Shown: piece after piece, positions 60,848 through 64,000 of the stretch
How the letters are laid out: every line of letters starts with the position of its first letter
Numbering within the stretch: position 1 is the first letter of the stretch
Assembly (NCBI RefSeq): GCF_047501535.1
Contig: NZ_JAZDRJ010000001.1
Coordinates: 124,001-188,000, forward strand
From: Yanghanlia sp047501535
Lineage (GTDB): Bacteria > Pseudomonadota > Gammaproteobacteria > Burkholderiales > Burkholderiaceae_B
Direction: 5' to 3'
Length of the DNA: 64,000 nt
Position numbers and translations under genes: made by a program
The notes under the pieces: model-generated
What the model saw: the letters and a program-made list of their open reading frames with translations, nothing else
What the model was told of the DNA's origin: nothing
The model's database searches: none

Positions 60848-61254
60848 TAACGATTCCCTCCGTCAACAGGTTGGAAAACGGGTAGGTGCCGGCCGCCTTC
60901 TGTAGGTTTGAATGTGACTTCGACAGCCTGGCCGATCGCGAGGCTGTCAAGGTCGTCACACACGATATTGGTCATCATGGTGACGCCTTCTTCCAGAGTG
61001 ACGTAGGCAATGGCGTAGGGAACCGGTGCACGCCGCATAACGGAATAAGAGTAAATGGTGCCTTTGCCGCTGGCTGCATACCAGGAAGTATCGCTACTCA
61101 GACAGTTAGGGCAGATTGCGCGCGGGTAAAAATGGGTTTTCGTGCAGGTGTTGCAGCGCTTGAGCTGAAGGCTGCCTTGGTCGGCGGAATCCCAATAATG
61201 CTCGGTTTCAAGGTTGAGGATGGGATCGGGGTAGGTCCTTTCGGTGGTACTCAT
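60847..61254 (-). CDS. DUF35 / OB-fold zinc-ribbon acyl-CoA-associated protein
   Basis: A 135-residue two-domain protein. A rubredoxin-like zinc ribbon (CNTCTKTHFYPRAICPNC, four cysteines, residues ~34-51) is followed by an OB-fold (GKGTIYSYSVMRRAPVPYAIAYVTLEEG). Such proteins pair with SCP2-type thiolases and act as their CoA-binding partner. It overlaps both neighbours: ATGA with the thiolase and TAATG with the CoA-transferase. Confidence 0.9.
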   Translation of the reverse strand: MSTTERTYPDPILNLETEHYWDSADQGSLQLKRCNTCTKTHFYPRAICPNCLSSDTSWYAASGKGTIYSYSVMRRAPVPYAIAYVTLEEGVTMMTNIVCDDLDSLAIGQAVEVTFKPTEGGRHLPVFQPVDGGNR

Positions 61255-62438
61255 GCGTCGTAGCTCCCAAGAATGACGGTGGCGCTTCCCATACGTGTGC
61301 CGATGGAACCACCGGTTCCGTGGGCCAGGGCGATTTGGCAGTTCGGGACTTGCACGGCAGGGTGAGCCTCGCCGCGCACTTGGCGGACGGCCTCAATCAC
61401 TTTGGTGATGCCGCCGCGGTTGTTGGGGTGGTTGTTGCACAGTCCGCCGCCATCTGTGTTGAAGGGCAGTTTGCCCACGCCGGAAATTAGATTGCCGTCC
61501 GATACAAATCGGCCCCCTTCACCTTTAGCGCAAAAGCCAAGATCCTCCAGGGTAATGAGTACAGTAATTGTGAAACTGTCGTAAATGGAGGCGTAATGAA
61601 TGTCGGCAGGCTTCAGCCCTGCTTGTTCAAATGCGATCGGCCCAGAGACGACGGCCCCTGTGTAGGTGAGGTCGACCTGGCCGCCGTTCAGGTGTTTGAC
61701 TGCTTCTCCTGCACCGAGCACCTTGACGCAGCGATCACCCAGCTTTTTCGCAATTTCCGGGCTCACGACAACCAACGCGCCGCCGCCATCGCTGATCACA
61801 CAACAATCCAGGCGATGCAGGGGGTCGGCAACCATGGGGGAGTTCACGACGTCATCAACAGTGACGACGTTGCGCAACATGGCGTTTTCGTTATGTTGCG
61901 CATGCTGAGAGGCCGCGACCTTTACCCAAGCCAGTTGTTCGCTGGTGGTACCGTATTCGTGCATGTGCCGCATGGCGGCCATGCCGTAGAGGTTGGTGAT
62001 GGCAGGCCCGTAGGGCAATTCGAAACCGTAGTCCGGCACGCCAGGGCCGTAGTTGCGTGCGCCCAGAGCGGTGACGCCTTCGGCGCGTGGGCGTCCAGCC
62101 AGCGTAATCAGGGCTACCGAGCATTTACCGGCCGCAATGGCCTGAGCCGCATGGCCGACATGCGCCACATAAGACGAACCGCCCATCTCTGTGGTGTCGA
62201 TATGGCGCAGCTTAAGCCCCATGTACTCCGCCATTGCCAGGCCGCCCAGGCCGGGGGCGTCGCCTGCGCAGAAGTAGCCGTCGACATCATCTTTGGTCAG
62301 GCCGGCATCGCGCAAGGCGCCCGCTGCGCATTCTGCGTGCAATTGCGCAATGGTTTTGTCATCGGCTTTACGGGTTGGATGCTCGTAGGCGCCCGCGATA
62401 TACGCATCGCAGTGCCGGTGGGAACGATTGACTTGCAT
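61251..62438 (-). CDS. SCP2-type thiolase / acetyl-CoA acetyltransferase
   Basis: A 395-residue thiolase-fold protein of the sterol-carrier-protein-x group. YIAGAYEHPTRKADDKTIAQLHAE is the start, MGGSSYVAHVGHAAQAIAAGKCSVALI the region of the nucleophile, and NNHPNNRGGITKVIEAVRQVRG carries a C-terminal catalytic histidine. The usual catalytic cysteine position reads SSYVAHVG, so Cys-89-type chemistry is not obvious. This is common in SCP2-type thiolase homologues that need the DUF35 partner encoded next door. Function as final thiolysis step is inferred from context. Confidence 0.85.
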   Translation of the reverse strand: MQVNRSHRHCDAYIAGAYEHPTRKADDKTIAQLHAECAAGALRDAGLTKDDVDGYFCAGDAPGLGGLAMAEYMGLKLRHIDTTEMGGSSYVAHVGHAAQAIAAGKCSVALITLAGRPRAEGVTALGARNYGPGVPDYGFELPYGPAITNLYGMAAMRHMHEYGTTSEQLAWVKVAASQHAQHNENAMLRNVVTVDDVVNSPMVADPLHRLDCCVISDGGGALVVVSPEIAKKLGDRCVKVLGAGEAVKHLNGGQVDLTYTGAVVSGPIAFEQAGLKPADIHYASIYDSFTITVLITLEDLGFCAKGEGGRFVSDGNLISGVGKLPFNTDGGGLCNNHPNNRGGITKVIEAVRQVRGEAHPAVQVPNCQIALAHGTGGSIGTRMGSATVILGSYDA

Positions 62439-62520
62439 AAATTACGTATTCTCTAGTTGTGGCTGTGCGGACGCACCTGAAAACCCTGGGTGACGGCGCG
62501 CACAGCCGGAAGTGAATGGT

Positions 62521-63504
62521 TTATTGGCGGGTGATGCCGACGGCCTTAATGACTTCGCCCCAGCGATCAAAATCGCTTTGCAGGCGTTCGCGGTAGCTTT
62601 TGCTGTCGGAGTAGTCGAGCGCGTTGCCGGTTTGCGCAACGTGTTCCTTGAACGCATCTGACTTCAGTGCAGTTTCCAAGGCGGCAGACAGGCGTTCAAC
62701 TTGGGGTTCCGGAAGTTTCGGAGGGGCGATCAGGCCAAATGAAGAGTCCATGACCAGCGTGGGGTAGCCCTGCTCCGTCGATGTGGGCAGATCTGGCAGG
62801 AGGGCGGCGCGCCCAGGAGATACGGTAGCGATGGGGCGGATGGCACCCGACTGGATGTGTGGCAGGGCGGAATAGGCCTCCACCACCATTAAACCCACAC
62901 GCCCGGCTACGGTGTCCATCAGCGCAGGGTTGCTGCCTTTATAAGGAATATGCGAAAAATTCAGGCCTGCTTTTTGGCCGAAGTCTTCCATCATCATGTG
63001 GCCTGGGCTGCCGGGGCCCGACGAGGTGTATTGAAGGTCTTCCTTCTGTTTCTTGGCGTACTCGACGAGTTCGTCGATGTTGTTGACATCAATCACGCTG
63101 GGGTTCACCACTAGGAACATGCGCACGCCAAGGTAGGAACCGATGGGCGTGAAGCGTTCCTCCATGTCGAGATCGGCATTCTGGAAGTGCAGGGCGGTGG
63201 TGGTCGTGTTGTTGAGCACCATGAGGGTGTAGCCATCAGGATCGGACTTGGTGAGGTTGTCCAGCCCGATCAAACCCGACGCGCCAGCCCGGTTTTCCAC
63301 CACAACTGGCTGGCCGAGTTCATTGCGAAGCTCTGAGGCGAGCAGACGGCCAACCAGATCAGAGGGGCCCCCGGCCGGGTAGGACACGATTAACTTAAGG
63401 GGCCTGGAAGGGTAATCGTCCTGAGCCGTGGCGGGGGCAGCGATTGCGAGTGTGGCGACGCTCGCCAGCGCTGCCATCAGCTTGTATAGCGAAGGTATCC
63501 TCAT
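62521..63504 (-). CDS. Bug-family periplasmic solute receptor
   Basis: A 327-residue receptor of the Bug/TctC family. The signal peptide is ALASVATLAIAAPATAQ with cleavage near residue 28. DDYPSRPLKLIVSYPAGGPSDLVGR and VENRAGASGLIG are the ligand loops. It precedes the thiolase by 82 bp and starts the leftward operon. The ligand is probably the acid activated by the CoA-transferase at 59612. No permease gene is nearby. Confidence 0.93.
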   Translation of the reverse strand: MRIPSLYKLMAALASVATLAIAAPATAQDDYPSRPLKLIVSYPAGGPSDLVGRLLASELRNELGQPVVVENRAGASGLIGLDNLTKSDPDGYTLMVLNNTTTTALHFQNADLDMEERFTPIGSYLGVRMFLVVNPSVIDVNNIDELVEYAKKQKEDLQYTSSGPGSPGHMMMEDFGQKAGLNFSHIPYKGSNPALMDTVAGRVGLMVVEAYSALPHIQSGAIRPIATVSPGRAALLPDLPTSTEQGYPTLVMDSSFGLIAPPKLPEPQVERLSAALETALKSDAFKEHVAQTGNALDYSDSKSYRERLQSDFDRWGEVIKAVGITRQ

Positions 63505-63516
63505 AATGTCTCCTTG

Positions 63517-63742
63517 TTGTACGAATATGCGTTTATTTGACGTAAGTACGTATTTTTAATTCTGGTCATGGCTTGCTGTCAAGCATCGCTTCAACTCGTT
63601 GGATAGCTGTTATCTCATATGTGAATACTTGGCTTTTTCAGCATGCCGGATGGATGAAACGAGTTATTTCAGGAATATTTTTATTGACGCTTTTTTTTGA
63701 TATTTGTACGATTATAGATATAGAAAGCGAATATACGTACAA
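63517..63742. promoter_or_regulatory. Repeated TTGTACG operator sites in divergent promoter gap
   Basis: TTGTACGAATAT (63517-63528, plus), TTGTACGATTAT (63704-63715, plus) and TTGTACGTATAT (63731-63742, minus) occur in the 243-bp gap. The latter two form a 10-bp inverted repeat TATTTGTACG/CGTACAAATA (63701-63710 with 63736-63745). The last repeat ends 6 bp before the ATG at 63748. One regulator probably acts on both operons; it is not encoded in the window. Confidence 0.6.
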
Positions 63743-63747
63743 ATAAC

Positions 63748-64000
63748 ATGATCACATTATCCGACACCCTTGATACCCCCACTGATGAACAGCGCATGAT
63801 TGCCGATAGCGCCCGCGCTTTCTTTGCCGACGCAAGAGGAGCGGCGCGCGCCCGCGCGCTAAGGGGCCACCAGCCCGGCTACTGCCCTGAAACCTGGCGT
63901 GAGATGGCGGAGCTCGGGTGGGTGGGGTTGCGGGTGCCGGAAGCGTTTGGCGGCAGCGCGGGGCGTTTCGAGGAGTTCGCTGTACTGGCTGAGTACTGCG
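63748..64000 (+). CDS. Acyl-CoA dehydrogenase, N-terminal part (cut by window edge)
   Basis: The 84 codons up to the right edge encode the helical N-terminal domain of an acyl-CoA dehydrogenase: TPTDEQRMIADSARAFFADA and MAELGWVGLRVPEAFGGSAG. The FAD domain and catalytic residues lie outside. It is divergent from the Bug/thiolase operon and probably supplies its missing first oxidation step. Ribosome site is unclear; the region before the ATG is filled by the operator repeat. Confidence 0.85.
   Translation, partial: MITLSDTLDTPTDEQRMIADSARAFFADARGAARARALRGHQPGYCPETWREMAELGWVGLRVPEAFGGSAGRFEEFAVLAEYC

Noticed and set aside
1..64000. CRISPR arrays, tRNA or rRNA genes, insertion sequences, prophage genes
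   Set aside because: No spaced direct-repeat arrays, cloverleaf-like stretches, transposase or integrase motifs, or phage structural proteins were recognised on reading.

Overview
The window looks like chromosomal DNA of a betaproteobacterium of the order Burkholderiales, most like the Alcaligenaceae (Bordetella/Achromobacter/Pusillimonas relatives). The evidence is the GC-rich coding bias, two intact and one broken Bug-type (tripartite tricarboxylate) solute receptors next to catabolic operons, three IclR regulators, three family III CoA-transferases, a LiuR-type leucine operon and a type-2 leuA. The species cannot be named from the sequence alone. I saw no rRNA, tRNA, CRISPR array, insertion sequence or phage gene.

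Layout. 1-3120 (minus): smg, gluQ and topB (cut by the left edge). 3250-4389: D-threonine aldolase. 4396-4715: three tandem 107-bp palindromic repeats. 4719-12663 (minus): leucine/isovalerate operon ivd-aceK-thiolase-mccB-mccA, headed by a LiuR-type palindrome. 12840-19264 (minus): acyl-CoA synthetase, MaoC-like dehydratase, CoA-transferase, Bug receptor, IclR and thioesterase. 19640-20023: the MerR (LiuR-like) regulator, with the same palindrome at its promoter, divergent from a metallo-beta-lactamase-fold hydrolase. 21360-26485: LysE exporter, metC, dsbA, SPOR protein, argS. 26577-30338: a 1253-residue exported RHS protein ending in a DUF2235/Tle1-like lipase domain. 30452-31284: two small proteins.

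31336-38912: acylating acetaldehyde dehydrogenase, 4-hydroxy-2-oxovalerate aldolase and a TRAP transporter, divergent from an FAD 2-hydroxyacid dehydrogenase that is followed by a convergent IclR gene. 39070-41035: leuA preceded by a previously unlisted 48-codon leader ORF with seven Leu codons in eight. 41088-44980: membrane protein, rpoN, bfd, a bacterioferritin that lacks most diiron ligands, and a Cys-tailed membrane-anchored protein. 45052-51022: prfC, LysE, rhlE, and a lemA-TPM-TPM operon.

51080-57948: IclR regulator divergent from an operon for CoA-activation, dehydrogenation, hydration and lyase cleavage of an unknown acid, ending in a Bug pseudogene. 58037-64000: a nearly complete beta-oxidation module (CoA-transferase, hydratase, SDR dehydrogenase, SCP2-type thiolase with its DUF35 partner, Bug receptor) divergent from an acyl-CoA dehydrogenase cut by the right edge.

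Taken together this is a housekeeping backbone carrying five catabolic modules for organic acids. The best candidates for something undescribed are the exported RHS-lipase without a visible immunity gene, the leucine-rich leader of leuA, the hypothetical 2,4-dihydroxyacid pathway (31336-37928) and the lyase operon (51944-57307).
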